In this document: in pieces, positions 7,157 to 16,119 of the stretch
Position numbering within the stretch: the stretch's first letter is position 1
Layout: every line of letters begins with the position of its first letter
Assembly: GCA_964574985.1 (NCBI GenBank)
Contig: CAZNPH010000029.1
Span: forward strand, 1-31,913
Length of the DNA stretch: 31,913 bases
Source of the DNA: CAZNPH01 sp964574985
GTDB taxonomy: Bacteria; Bacteroidota; Bacteroidia; Bacteroidales; SM23-62
Direction: 5' to 3'
Made by a program: the position numbers and the translations under genes
Notes under the pieces: model-generated
The model's database searches: none
Seen by the model: the letters and a program-made list of their open reading frames with translations, nothing else
Told to the model about the DNA's origin: nothing

Positions 7157-8638
7157 ATGGACAGAAGAGATTTTTTGAAAGGAACCAGTCTGTCTGCCGC
7201 CGGACTGGGCATGTTTCCGTTTCAATATGCAAATCCTTTTTCATTCCGTTCACCTACGGATCCCCCTTTTTCGGGCATTCAGATCGCCGCCCACAGTTTT
7301 TATGACGAGGGGATGGAACCCTGCCTGGACCTCCTCCAGGAAACCGGTGCCATCAATACGCTTTTGGTGTCTTTTCATTCCTATTACGGGGCCATCGGAC
7401 GTCCCAGTCACCTGATGGGGGACCACGGGTTTCCCAAACCCGACAATACCAAACGGAACCTGCGCCGGAACTGGGTGGAACACCACGAAAAGTTTTATTC
7501 AGGCACTTCCCTTCGTCACATCGAACCGGAGAAGGAGGAAACTTATTCGGGAAAGGACATTATGCATGACCTGCTGCCCGCAGCGCACGAACGGGGCATG
7601 AAGGTGTATGAACGACTTTATGAACCCCAGGGTTTGCGGCACGGCGAGCAGGTGGAGCAGCTGGTCAGGAATTTCGGGTCGGCACTGGAGATTAATTTTG
7701 AAGGAGAAATCAATCCGGCTCCCTGCCTGAACCATCCCGGATACAGGAACTGGCTTACCGGCACGGTAAGGGACCTGTTCAGCACATACGACCTGGACGG
7801 CATTCAATTCGGAGCTGAGCGGTGCGGCCCCCTGGGGTACATGCTGCACTGGGATGTCAAACCGACGGCATGTTTCTGCAGATATTGCCGTCAACAAATG
7901 GAAGGCCTCAATATCGATCCGGAGCGGTTGCGGAAAGGTTTTTCTGAACTGTATGGTTATTTACGGGAGCTGCGGTCTGCGGATGCTCCTCCTCCGGGCG
8001 GTGCCTGGCACATATTCCTTCGCCATCTGATGCAATACCCAGAAATAATGTCCTGGTCCTGGCAATGGCACCGGACCCAGAATGAGGTGCATCAACTGGT
8101 TCACGATGCCATCAAGGAGATCAATCCGCAGGCCCGGGTGGGAAGGCATGTGTCCTGTGTGGAAACGGCCATGGACATGTTCTACCGGGCCGGAGCGCCT
8201 TTTGAAGAGATGACGGCGAATTGTGATTTTATTAAAGTCATCCTGTATCACGAGATCAACGGTCCGCGATTGGCGGGGCGGTACCTGAATGCTCTGGGTG
8301 ATACCATTTACAAAGGAATTCCCCATGAACTAATCCTGCAGATGTTCTATGCCCTCTACGGACACGATGCATCAAAAAATCCGGATTTAAAAGATCTTGA
8401 ACGACTGGGACTGTCGCCTGATTTTGTATTTTCCGAAACCCGGCGGGTGGTAGCCGAAACCAAAGGCGGCGGATGGGGAACCGAACCCTGGCACAGCAGG
8501 CCGGAAACCATATATGAAGCGGTGATCAAGGCATTCGAAGCCGGCGCCAGAGGGGTGGTTGCTTCCAGGGAATATGAGGAAATGACACTGCCCAGTCTGA
8601 AAGCATACGGGGACGGCGTCAGGGAGATGAGTGCATAG
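7157..8638 (+). CDS. Tat-exported TIM-barrel glycosidase-like protein, paralogue 1
   Basis: The N-terminus MDRRDFLKGTSLSAAG is a twin-arginine signal, so the protein is exported folded, often a sign of a bound cofactor or metal. The body looks like a TIM-barrel of the glycosidase-like type (NTLLVSFHSYYG, ERGMKVYERLYEP, YDLDGIQFGAERCGP), with a CFCRYC cysteine cluster beginning at C239 in a loop after the GAERCGP strand. I cannot assign a named family or reaction. The next gene is a paralogue sharing the same blocks in the same order, including GIQ-x2-x-HS near residue 40 and the ending GVVAS-R-x-Y. First of seven co-directional exported-enzyme genes; 81 bases separate it from its paralogue. 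Confidence 0.6.
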   Translation: MDRRDFLKGTSLSAAGLGMFPFQYANPFSFRSPTDPPFSGIQIAAHSFYDEGMEPCLDLLQETGAINTLLVSFHSYYGAIGRPSHLMGDHGFPKPDNTKRNLRRNWVEHHEKFYSGTSLRHIEPEKEETYSGKDIMHDLLPAAHERGMKVYERLYEPQGLRHGEQVEQLVRNFGSALEINFEGEINPAPCLNHPGYRNWLTGTVRDLFSTYDLDGIQFGAERCGPLGYMLHWDVKPTACFCRYCRQQMEGLNIDPERLRKGFSELYGYLRELRSADAPPPGGAWHIFLRHLMQYPEIMSWSWQWHRTQNEVHQLVHDAIKEINPQARVGRHVSCVETAMDMFYRAGAPFEEMTANCDFIKVILYHEINGPRLAGRYLNALGDTIYKGIPHELILQMFYALYGHDASKNPDLKDLERLGLSPDFVFSETRRVVAETKGGGWGTEPWHSRPETIYEAVIKAFEAGARGVVASREYEEMTLPSLKAYGDGVREMSA

Positions 8639-8645
8639 ATAACGT

Positions 8646-8671
8646 CCCGCGGTATGCAGACAGCATGCGGG
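8646..8671. repeat. REP-like extragenic hairpin, copy B
   Basis: CCCGC (8646-8650) plus ATGC (8654-8657) pair with GCATGCGGG (8663-8671) around an AGACA loop, with a three-base bulge. No T-run follows. The reverse complement of 8654-8671 (CCCGCATGCTGTCTGCAT) recurs with one change at 27498-27515, where it again forms a hairpin. It lies in the 81-base gap between the two paralogous Tat proteins. Confidence 0.5.
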
Positions 8672-8689
8672 TGGCGGGCAACAAACTTA

Positions 8690-8697
8690 TAATTTTG
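8690..8697 (+). promoter_or_regulatory. Possible Bacteroidota -7 promoter box
   Basis: TAATTTTG matches the Bacteroidota -7 consensus TAnnTTTG exactly and lies 22 bases before the GTG start of paralogue 2. No TTTG-like -33 element is seen at the expected distance, so this could be chance or a weak internal promoter. Confidence 0.25.
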
Positions 8698-8719
8698 TGT
8701 TTAACTAAATTTATTACTC

Positions 8720-10246
8720 GTGGAAAAATCCAGAAGAGATTTCATCAGGAATGCAGCCATGGGTGCGGCCGGACTTACAGTTGGCCCCATGGTTTCCTCC
8801 CGGGCCATGGCAGTATCTTCCCGGGATAAACCTTTCGTGGGTATTCAGCTGGGAACCCACAGTCTGCTTGACGACGGCATCGAATGGGTGCTGGACCACA
8901 TGAAAGAAACCGGGAATATCAATACGCTGATCACATACAGCCATTCCTATTATGGCGCCTTTCAACGGCCCGATGCGGTGCTGGCCGATCACGGAAAGGG
9001 CATTCACAGTTACAAGGGGCGGAATCTGCCCAGGGTATGGGTAAGGCACCATGATGAATATTTCAAACATACCCTGCTGAAGCATCAGGAGCCGGATCCG
9101 GATTTCGAGTTTTACGGCCGGGATGTGTTCAGGGAAATGCGCAAGCCCTTGGATGAAAGGGGGATGAAGGTGTATGTGCGATTGTTCGAACCACGGGCCA
9201 GGGACGGGGTCGGAAGGATCAAAAACTATGAAAAGGTACTGACGGTGGACATTGACGGTGAGCGGGGCGAATGGCCCTGCTGGAACAATCCGGACTACCG
9301 GGAATGGATCTATGCCACCCTGGGGGATGTATACAACAATTACCGGATCGACGGCCTCCAGTACGGCGCCGAAAGGGTGGGGCCCCTGTCCACTTTGTTG
9401 TTCAGGGGGAACAAGCCGAATTGTTTCTGCAAGTACTGTGTGGAAAAAAATGTTATGCAGGGTGTCGACCCGGAAAGGGCCAAAGAAGGATTCAGGGAGC
9501 TGGAAGAACTCATGCGGAAGTCAGCGGACCAGGGCATTCCCGTGGACGGACTCCTGATTTCTGTGATGCGGACCGTGTTCAGGTACCCCGAATTGATCAC
9601 CTGGGAAAACAATTTCGTGGGAGGCGGGGAAGAGATCAACCGGGGTATATATGAAACCATTAAGCGGATCGATCCGGGCATTGAGGTCGGACGGCACGTG
9701 GACCATCAGCAAACCAGCTGGGATCCCATTTACCGGGCCATGGTTCCCTATTCGAAAATGGCCGTTTACAACGATTTCATCAAGCCGTGTTTGTACCACG
9801 ACATTTTGCCCGTCCGTCTGCGCCACTGGTACATCGGACGCATCAACAACCTGGTGGGAGGGGATTTTTCGGAAGAAACCCTGCTGGATGTGTTTTATTC
9901 CATGATGCGTTATCCGGATGAGGCCCGGATACCGCTGGACGAAATGGAGAACAGCGGCATGCCCCCGGAATATGTTTACAAGGAAACCAAACGTTGTGTG
10001 AAGGGTGTGGACGGAAAAGCCAAAACCTACGTGGGGGTGGGTTTTGATGTCCCCTGGCATCTGCCCGAAGGCGGAATGGAACCCCGGCCTTCTGACCCCG
10101 GGGCGGTATATGAATCGACCCTGAAGGCCCTGGAAGCCGGGGCGGACGGGGTGGTCGCATCGCGCGATTATGATGAACTGCAGAACAGAAACCTGTCAGC
10201 TTTCGGCAGGGCTGTGGAGGAACATTTCGGGAAAAGCCGGCTGTAA
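8720..10246 (+). CDS. Tat-exported TIM-barrel glycosidase-like protein, paralogue 2
   Basis: Starts at GTG (8720), chosen because it gives a complete twin-arginine signal, EKSRRDFIRNAAMGAAGL. At 508 residues it is collinear with the preceding protein: FVGIQLGTHSLLDDGIEWVL, ITYSHSYYGAFQRPD, ERGMKVYVRLFEP, YRIDGLQYGAERVGPL and the CFCKYC cluster (from C235) are all retained. The retained cysteines and the GAER segment suggest a shared structural or metal site and likely related substrates, but no reaction can be named. Tandem duplication with divergence is the simplest origin. It is followed after 60 bases by an esterase gene, consistent with co-transcription. Confidence 0.6.
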   Translation: MEKSRRDFIRNAAMGAAGLTVGPMVSSRAMAVSSRDKPFVGIQLGTHSLLDDGIEWVLDHMKETGNINTLITYSHSYYGAFQRPDAVLADHGKGIHSYKGRNLPRVWVRHHDEYFKHTLLKHQEPDPDFEFYGRDVFREMRKPLDERGMKVYVRLFEPRARDGVGRIKNYEKVLTVDIDGERGEWPCWNNPDYREWIYATLGDVYNNYRIDGLQYGAERVGPLSTLLFRGNKPNCFCKYCVEKNVMQGVDPERAKEGFRELEELMRKSADQGIPVDGLLISVMRTVFRYPELITWENNFVGGGEEINRGIYETIKRIDPGIEVGRHVDHQQTSWDPIYRAMVPYSKMAVYNDFIKPCLYHDILPVRLRHWYIGRINNLVGGDFSEETLLDVFYSMMRYPDEARIPLDEMENSGMPPEYVYKETKRCVKGVDGKAKTYVGVGFDVPWHLPEGGMEPRPSDPGAVYESTLKALEAGADGVVASRDYDELQNRNLSAFGRAVEEHFGKSRL

Positions 10247-10306
10247 TGAAATCCGCGAAAAACAAAAAACAATTAGTATGAATGTAAAACAATTAAAATC
10301 CGAAAA

Positions 10307-11170
10307 ATGAAAAAATCAGTTTGTTTGGCATGGGCCTTTATGGTGTTGCCCCTTTTGATCATGGCACAGCCCCGGGGGCAGGTAATGGATAATTTATCCA
10401 TCGACAGCAGGGTGATCGGGCAGGAAGTTGACTATGCCGTGTATCTGCCACCGGATTATGAATCTTCACAGCGGAGTTATCCGGTCCTTTATTTGTTGCA
10501 CGGATCAGGCGGTGACCACACATCCTGGGTGCAGGCAGGGGAAGTGGCCTTTATCGCCGACAAAGCCATCCTGGAGGGGAAAGCCACCCCCCTGATCATT
10601 GTGATGCCCAGCTCGAAAGGTGGCAAAAGCGGTTTTTTCAATGGTTACAAAGGAGAATGGCCGTATGAGGATTTCTTTTTCCAGGAGTTCATCCCGTTTA
10701 TTGAAGATCAGTACCGCATCAGAAAAAGCAAGCGCTACCGGGCCATTAGCGGTTTGTCGATGGGGGGGCGCAGCTCGTTCGCCTATGGAATACACCATCC
10801 GGATATATTCTCTTCGGTCTGCCCTCTGAGTCCGGGCTCCGGCCCCATCGATCCGGAAGATGCAAGGGATTTTTACGGTCCGCGCGGACTCAGTGAGGCC
10901 GGTGATGAGGAAATGCAGGAGTATGACCGGACCCACAGCATCCTGCGCCTGCTGGATCAGATCCCGGTAGACCAGAAGGATGCAGTACGCTGGTATCTGG
11001 ACTGCGGGGATGATGACGGACTGAGCATGAAGAATTGCCTGATGCACATTTCCATGATCGAAAATGAGATACCGCATGAATTCAGGATGCGGGATGGCAG
11101 GCATGGCTGGCAATACTGGCGGGAATCCCTGCCCGAAGTGCTTGAATTCATTTCTGCCAGGTTCCGCTGA
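10307..11170 (+). CDS. Secreted esterase (esterase D / feruloyl-esterase-like, CE1-type fold)
   Basis: An alpha/beta hydrolase of the putative-esterase (esterase D-like) group, 287 residues. MKKSVCLAWAFMVLPLLIMAQ is a Sec signal cut after AMA. The catalytic residues are visible: nucleophile S151 in GLSMGG, an aspartate in the LDCGDDDGL turn, and H266 in GRHGWQYW. LYLLHGSGGDHTSW provides the oxyanion strand. Family members remove acetyl or feruloyl groups from polysaccharides or act on small esters; the gene neighbourhood of glycosidase-like proteins favours de-esterification of a glycan, but that is inference. No damage seen. Confidence 0.85.
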   Translation: MKKSVCLAWAFMVLPLLIMAQPRGQVMDNLSIDSRVIGQEVDYAVYLPPDYESSQRSYPVLYLLHGSGGDHTSWVQAGEVAFIADKAILEGKATPLIIVMPSSKGGKSGFFNGYKGEWPYEDFFFQEFIPFIEDQYRIRKSKRYRAISGLSMGGRSSFAYGIHHPDIFSSVCPLSPGSGPIDPEDARDFYGPRGLSEAGDEEMQEYDRTHSILRLLDQIPVDQKDAVRWYLDCGDDDGLSMKNCLMHISMIENEIPHEFRMRDGRHGWQYWRESLPEVLEFISARFR

Positions 11171-11209
11171 CCGGCTCCCTGTACCTGAGTGGATATTACT
11201 GAATTGTAT

Positions 11210-11217
11210 TATTTTTG
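11210..11217 (+). promoter_or_regulatory. Possible Bacteroidota -7 promoter box
   Basis: TATTTTTG fits TAnnTTTG and lies 29 bases before the ATG of the DUF362 gene, in an AT-rich gap ending in a ten-A run. No convincing -33 element is seen. If used, it would let the downstream genes be expressed apart from the first three. Confidence 0.25.
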
Positions 11218-11246
11218 ACCTGGATTTGTAAAAAAAAAATGATAAG

Positions 11247-12326
11247 ATGAAAAGGTTCAATCGAAGGAATTTTCTTAAAACATCGCTGATCACCGGGATG
11301 GGTGCTGCCTGTTATCATTCGGTAAACGCCTTTGCTCCTTTGGCGAAGCCGGCTGTTCATTCCACCCGGGTATCGCTTACATCCGGCGATGACCGTGCCG
11401 ATATGGCTTTCCGTGCCCTTCAGCCTTTCTCTGAAGAGATCAAAAGGGCCATTGGCAACAAGCGTGTAGTGATCAAGCCCAACGTAGTGCTGATTTACGT
11501 TCCGCTGGCCTGTACCCATGTCGACACCCTGGAAGGCATACTGGAATTTCTCAAATCCATCAACAAGCTGGACAATGTAATGATCGCAGAGTCAAGCGCC
11601 AGTGCGCCGACCCTGGAAGGATTCGATAATTACGGGTATTTCAGATTGCTTACAAGGTATCCGGTAAAGCTGGTGGACCTGGACCAGGAACCTTATGAAC
11701 GGATGTATGTTATTCATCAAAAAGAATTGCAGCCAACCCCCGTGCGGGTATCCCGGCTGATCCTGGATCCGGATTCTTATGTTATTTCTTCGGCCCGGAT
11801 GAAAACCCATATCGGGGTGGTGGCCACCTTGACCCTGAAGAATATTGTATTTGGCGCCCCCGTCAAAGATCCGGGTTTTACCCTGTATCAGGAAGATATA
11901 CGCTTTTCTTCGGAGGCGGTTAAGTCCAGGCCCGGAACCGAAAGTGACAAAAGGACCGTTCACGGAGGCGGTTGTCACGCTGTGAATTACAATATGTATT
12001 CCCTGGCCGGGCAATTGCACCCTGACCTCGGACTGATCGATGGTTATGAGGGAATGGAGGGGAATGGCCCCACACAGGGAACTCCTGTGGATCACCGGGT
12101 TTGCGTAGTGAGTCCGGACTGGCTGGCGGCCGACCGTGTGGGTGTTGAACTGATGGGCATAGACTTTTCCCGGATTGGCTACCTGAATTATTGTGCCCGA
12201 ACCGGAATGGGGAACGCGGATTTAAACAGGATCGAAATTGTGGGGGAAAATCTCGCTGATCATATGAAAACCTACAAGCTTGCAGACAATATCGAGGACC
12301 AGATGAACTGGAAGAAAGCGTTGTGA
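11247..12326 (+). CDS. Tat-exported DUF362 protein
   Basis: The signal MKRFNRRNFLKTSLITGMG contains a twin-arginine motif. The body is a DUF362 domain: KRVVIKPNVVLIYVP, THVDTLEGILEFLKS, VMIAESSAS, the SARMKTHIGVVATLTLKNIV block and GLIDGYEGMEGNGPTQGTPV are characteristic. Many DUF362 proteins carry a C-terminal ferredoxin domain; this one has none and ends with DQMNWKKAL. The biochemical role of DUF362 is unknown, so its place in the cluster cannot be inferred from the family. It follows the esterase after 76 bases and precedes a GH2-like lipoprotein by 63. Full length for the ferredoxin-less form. Confidence 0.85.
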   Translation: MKRFNRRNFLKTSLITGMGAACYHSVNAFAPLAKPAVHSTRVSLTSGDDRADMAFRALQPFSEEIKRAIGNKRVVIKPNVVLIYVPLACTHVDTLEGILEFLKSINKLDNVMIAESSASAPTLEGFDNYGYFRLLTRYPVKLVDLDQEPYERMYVIHQKELQPTPVRVSRLILDPDSYVISSARMKTHIGVVATLTLKNIVFGAPVKDPGFTLYQEDIRFSSEAVKSRPGTESDKRTVHGGGCHAVNYNMYSLAGQLHPDLGLIDGYEGMEGNGPTQGTPVDHRVCVVSPDWLAADRVGVELMGIDFSRIGYLNYCARTGMGNADLNRIEIVGENLADHMKTYKLADNIEDQMNWKKAL

Positions 12327-12389
12327 ACAGTAAAACAATTCTTATTATATTAAGCCAACAAATAAATATTTAACCTAAAGTATTATTCT

Positions 12390-13757
12390 ATGAAAACCAG
12401 GATTTTTTCTTCTATTAAAATATTTGTGTTCTCCGGCTTTATGCTGTGGATCTTTGTTTTCAGTTCCTGCACGGCCGGCAGAAAGCAGGCAGGTTATTCC
12501 ATTGAGAAGCAGGACGGCCAATGGGTGTTGTTGCAGGACGGAGATCCTTTGTATATCAAGGGAGCTGTTTATTTAAAAAGAGACACGGGCAGGGCGGTAT
12601 TCCACAAGATCAAAAAATACGGGGGCAATTCGGTGCGCCTGTGGAGAAATTTTGCAGTGAATCTGGACAGTGCACAGCAGAACGGCCTGACCGCTTTGAT
12701 CACCCTTCCCCTGAAAGGGGAACGCAACGGCATGGACTGGGATGACAGCGTTCAGGTGGCGAAGGAAAAAACACGCATCCTTAAGATCGTTGAAGAACAC
12801 AGGGACCACCCCGCGGTTATGTTCTGGGCTATTGGAAATGAACTGGACTATATCCCTCCGGGAATACCCTACAACAGAAAATTATGGGATGTGATCAATG
12901 ACCTGGCCGGCCGGATCCATGAAATGGATCCTGATCATCCGGTCATGACGGTGGTGGGAAGCGGGAGATTTGAACAAAAGGTGCAGGAAATTGCCAGGCA
13001 GTGCCCGAATCTTGATCTGCTGGGGATCAATTCTTACAGCAACATCGGGGAAATTACCCCGCTGGCCCGCAAATTGTGGCCGAAACCATATGTGATTACC
13101 GAGTGGGGACCGAACGGGCACTGGCAAATGCCCCATACTGAATGGAATGCGGCCATTGAGCCGAATAGTACCGAAAAGGCGGAATATTACAAAAACCGTT
13201 ACACGAAGATCATTCAGGCCGATACAACACACTGCCTGGGGTCTTATGTGTTTTTCTGGGGGACGGTACAGGAGATAACCCGGACCTGGTGGAGCATGTT
13301 TGACAGAAGCGGTCGTGAATCACAGGGTGTGCAGGTGATGCGGGTTTTGTGGGGCGGCTCCGAACCCGCGAACCATGCTCCCCGGATTGATTCCCTGATC
13401 ATGGAGGGGAAGACAGCCCTTGAGAATGTTTACCTGCGCCCCGCGGAAGTGAATCATGCCCAGGTGGTTTATCATGAACCGGTCTATCATGCACATGTGG
13501 TATGCCATGATCCGGATCAGGATGAACTGGAATTTCAGTGGGACATCCGGCCCGAGGTAGAACCGGCTCCATATGCAGGGATCGGTGAAATACCCCCGGA
13601 ACCCATCAAAGGCCTGATCCTGACCCAAAACCGGGAAAAGGTTACATTCCATGCACCTGAAGAACCCGGGGCCTGCAGGTTATATCTGAAGATACTGGAC
13701 CATCACGGCCACTTTGCCGTGGCCAACTTTCCGTTTTATGTTTCCGGGGACCGTTAA
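12390..13757 (+). CDS. GH2-like (clan GH-A) glycosidase lipoprotein, paralogue 1
   Basis: An exported TIM-barrel glycosidase of the GH2 catalytic-domain type without the usual N-terminal sugar-binding and Ig domains. The signal ends FVFSSC, a probable lipobox. Catalytic candidates are E151 in WAIGNELD (acid/base, the clan GH-A NE motif) and E238 in VITEWGPNG (nucleophile). The barrel occupies about residues 35-325; an Ig/Fn-like beta domain follows (APRIDSL to NFPFYVSGD). The opening GDPLYIKGAVY and GGNSVRLWR match GH2 starts. Within the last domain an 11-residue unit appears twice (HAQVVYHEPVY, HAHVVCHDPDQ), absent from the paralogue at 17607-18917. Sugar specificity not readable. Confidence 0.8.
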   Translation: MKTRIFSSIKIFVFSGFMLWIFVFSSCTAGRKQAGYSIEKQDGQWVLLQDGDPLYIKGAVYLKRDTGRAVFHKIKKYGGNSVRLWRNFAVNLDSAQQNGLTALITLPLKGERNGMDWDDSVQVAKEKTRILKIVEEHRDHPAVMFWAIGNELDYIPPGIPYNRKLWDVINDLAGRIHEMDPDHPVMTVVGSGRFEQKVQEIARQCPNLDLLGINSYSNIGEITPLARKLWPKPYVITEWGPNGHWQMPHTEWNAAIEPNSTEKAEYYKNRYTKIIQADTTHCLGSYVFFWGTVQEITRTWWSMFDRSGRESQGVQVMRVLWGGSEPANHAPRIDSLIMEGKTALENVYLRPAEVNHAQVVYHEPVYHAHVVCHDPDQDELEFQWDIRPEVEPAPYAGIGEIPPEPIKGLILTQNREKVTFHAPEEPGACRLYLKILDHHGHFAVANFPFYVSGDR

Positions 13758-13802
13758 CCCTTGTTCATTAACGTGTATTCAGATGGACGCTAAAAGATCA
13801 AC

Positions 13803-16049
13803 ATGAAACATCTGATCATAATTGTTCTGATGCTTGCCGGATGTGGCCAGGCAGGCTTCTCCCAGGAAACCGTTCATTTGTGGCCCGGTGAAGTCCCGGG
13901 TGAAACCAAAGAAAAAGCGGAGGCCGTTTCTTCAAAAGACGATAAGGGGAATATTACCCGTGTTGATGAAGTAACCGATCCTTTGTTTACCGTTCACCGT
14001 CCGGCAGCTGAAAATCACAAAGGAGCAGGTGTTATTGTTTGTCCGGGAGGAGGATATCATATCCTTGCCATGAAAAAGGAGGGCTATGAGGTCGCAGAAT
14101 GGTTGAATGGTCTTGGGTACACCGCTTTTGTGCTGCAATACCGCGTACCGCAGAAAAAGGAAGGCGCTTTGATGGATATCCAGCGTGCCATCAGGTTGAT
14201 TCGTTCCAATGCAGCATCCTATGGCATCGGACATTTCCGGCTTGGCGTCCTGGGGTTTTCTGCAGGCGGGAGTCTGGCCGCGAGGACTTCAACCCTGTAT
14301 GACAAGCAGACCTATGATCCTGTCGGGGACGATCGTTGGTGGTCGGCACGGCCCGATTTTACCGTTTTGATCTATCCCGCGTACCTTGACCAGGGAAAGG
14401 ATAACAGTCTGACACCTGAGCTGGAAGTCGATGAAAACACACCTCCAATGTTTCTGTTTGCAGCGGCAAACGACAAACATGCCACCAGTTCAATGGTTAT
14501 GGCCCGGGCATTACGAAATGCACGGGTGCCGGCTGAACTGCATATTTATCCTTCTGGCGGACACGGGTACGGACTCCGGGCGGGCAATCCTGCCGCGGAA
14601 ACCTGGCCGGTGCTGGCTGAAAAATGGCTGGAGCGGTTTGTAAAGAAAAATGTGGATTCTGAAACAGACAACCAGGTATTGCTCATGTATTACGGCATCA
14701 GGGAGGGATTTGACGTTGAGGTATATCAGCGTGCTTACGAAATACTTTCCGTAAAAAGAGATGCTTCGTTTGCCGGTTTGTCAGAAAACGAAGCTTTTCA
14801 ATCGCTTTGTGAAAGAAAGGGGATAAAAATACTGGGCGGACCCGTGCTGGGGAATATATCCACGGAGGGTGCCAGTATATGGACGCGCACAGTCAAACCT
14901 GCTGAGGTAATGATAAAGGTTTTTCATGACCGGGAGGTGAAAATATTCGGCCCTGAAAGATCATCTGTTGACCACGGACTCGCAACGTTCTTGACTGTTA
15001 CCGGACTGGATCCCGGAACTACTTATCCTTATGAATTGTGGGTTGACGGAGAAAAAGCAAGTATCCCGGAGAACGCTTCGATTGAAACCCTGCCCGATGC
15101 TTCCGGAAAGACAGAAACACGCATTGTTTTCGGTTCCTGTTTCCACCGTTGGGGGCTTGGCAATCGAAAACAGGTCAATGCCATTCTCAGGCGCGATCCG
15201 GATGCCATGCTGTTGCTGGGCGACATAGCCGTGCAGGACCGGAATGATCACCTGGGAATGCACCGGGCCGACTACCTGGCCCGTGATTTCTATGCAGCAT
15301 GGTCAAAACTTGCCGCATCTGTCCCAATTTACGCCACCTGGGACGATCATGATTATTTCGACAACGACAAGGCGGGCATTCCCGAAGGATATACCAAAGA
15401 GGACAAGGAATCGGTACGGGAAATATTTAAAAATGCGTGGAATAATCCTGCTTATGGTTTTGGGGAGCAGGGAAAAGGAATTTTCTTCCGCACCCGCATT
15501 GGTCCGGCCGATGTTATTCAGCTTGATGAACGGTACTTTCGCACCGGGAAAGAAGGCTCCTTTCTGGGAGAAAAACAGATGAAATGGCTGAAAGAACAAT
15601 TGCCGGATTGCAGGGGCCCGTTCATTATCCTGGGATGCGGTACCATGTGGAGTGATTTTGTTTCAAACGGGAAAGATTCATGGGGAAGGTATGATCCCGG
15701 GGGCAGGGAAAGCATTTTCCGCCTGATCGAAGAAAACAACATCAGGGGAGTATTGCTCATTTCGGGGGACAGGCACGGAGCAAGAGGATTTCATATTGTA
15801 AGACCTTCTGGTTTCTCCTTTTATGAATTCGAAACCGGCAGCCTGGGCGGACGGTCAGGGCCCCCGGCCCGAAAGGAAGAATGGGACACCCAGCTGTTTG
15901 GCGTGACCGGAAGATACGCCTTCGGAGAGTTTACCTTCAAAACAGGGATTGCTGATCCGGAAGTTATCTTCAGGCTTATTGACGAGAACGGACTGGAAAT
16001 ATATGCCATCACCCTGAAACAAAGTCAACTTACGCCCGGAGATAGATAA
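13803..16049 (+). CDS. Esterase-PhoD phosphatase fusion lipoprotein
   Basis: Two enzymes in one 748-residue chain. The start MKHLIIIVLMLAGC has a perfect lipobox (LAGC). Residues about 25-285 are an acetyl-xylan-esterase-like alpha/beta hydrolase: oxyanion loop VIVCPGGGYHIL, nucleophile S153 in GFSAGGS, a late aspartate in AAANDKHA and H254 in PSGGHGYG. A helical linker (about 290-335) leads to a PhoD-like metallophosphatase (about 340-745) with GSCFHR, LLLGDIAVQD, ATWDDHDYFDN and LISGDRHGARG, all metal-ligand blocks of the family. Both active sites look intact, so the protein could remove an acyl and a phosphate or phosphodiester group from the same molecule. No internal stop or frameshift is seen; the fusion is encoded in one frame. 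Confidence 0.85.
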   Translation: MKHLIIIVLMLAGCGQAGFSQETVHLWPGEVPGETKEKAEAVSSKDDKGNITRVDEVTDPLFTVHRPAAENHKGAGVIVCPGGGYHILAMKKEGYEVAEWLNGLGYTAFVLQYRVPQKKEGALMDIQRAIRLIRSNAASYGIGHFRLGVLGFSAGGSLAARTSTLYDKQTYDPVGDDRWWSARPDFTVLIYPAYLDQGKDNSLTPELEVDENTPPMFLFAAANDKHATSSMVMARALRNARVPAELHIYPSGGHGYGLRAGNPAAETWPVLAEKWLERFVKKNVDSETDNQVLLMYYGIREGFDVEVYQRAYEILSVKRDASFAGLSENEAFQSLCERKGIKILGGPVLGNISTEGASIWTRTVKPAEVMIKVFHDREVKIFGPERSSVDHGLATFLTVTGLDPGTTYPYELWVDGEKASIPENASIETLPDASGKTETRIVFGSCFHRWGLGNRKQVNAILRRDPDAMLLLGDIAVQDRNDHLGMHRADYLARDFYAAWSKLAASVPIYATWDDHDYFDNDKAGIPEGYTKEDKESVREIFKNAWNNPAYGFGEQGKGIFFRTRIGPADVIQLDERYFRTGKEGSFLGEKQMKWLKEQLPDCRGPFIILGCGTMWSDFVSNGKDSWGRYDPGGRESIFRLIEENNIRGVLLISGDRHGARGFHIVRPSGFSFYEFETGSLGGRSGPPARKEEWDTQLFGVTGRYAFGEFTFKTGIADPEVIFRLIDENGLEIYAITLKQSQLTPGDR

Positions 16050-16119
16050 AGCTTACTGCATTTTGCATGATATTGGAGGATGCAAATCGGGTCATCATAA
16101 TCCGGGAGGCGGCTACTGA

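Noticed and set aside
8646..8671. Rho-independent terminator after the first Tat protein
   Set aside because: No T-run follows the stem and the sequence recurs elsewhere, so a REP-like element fits better.
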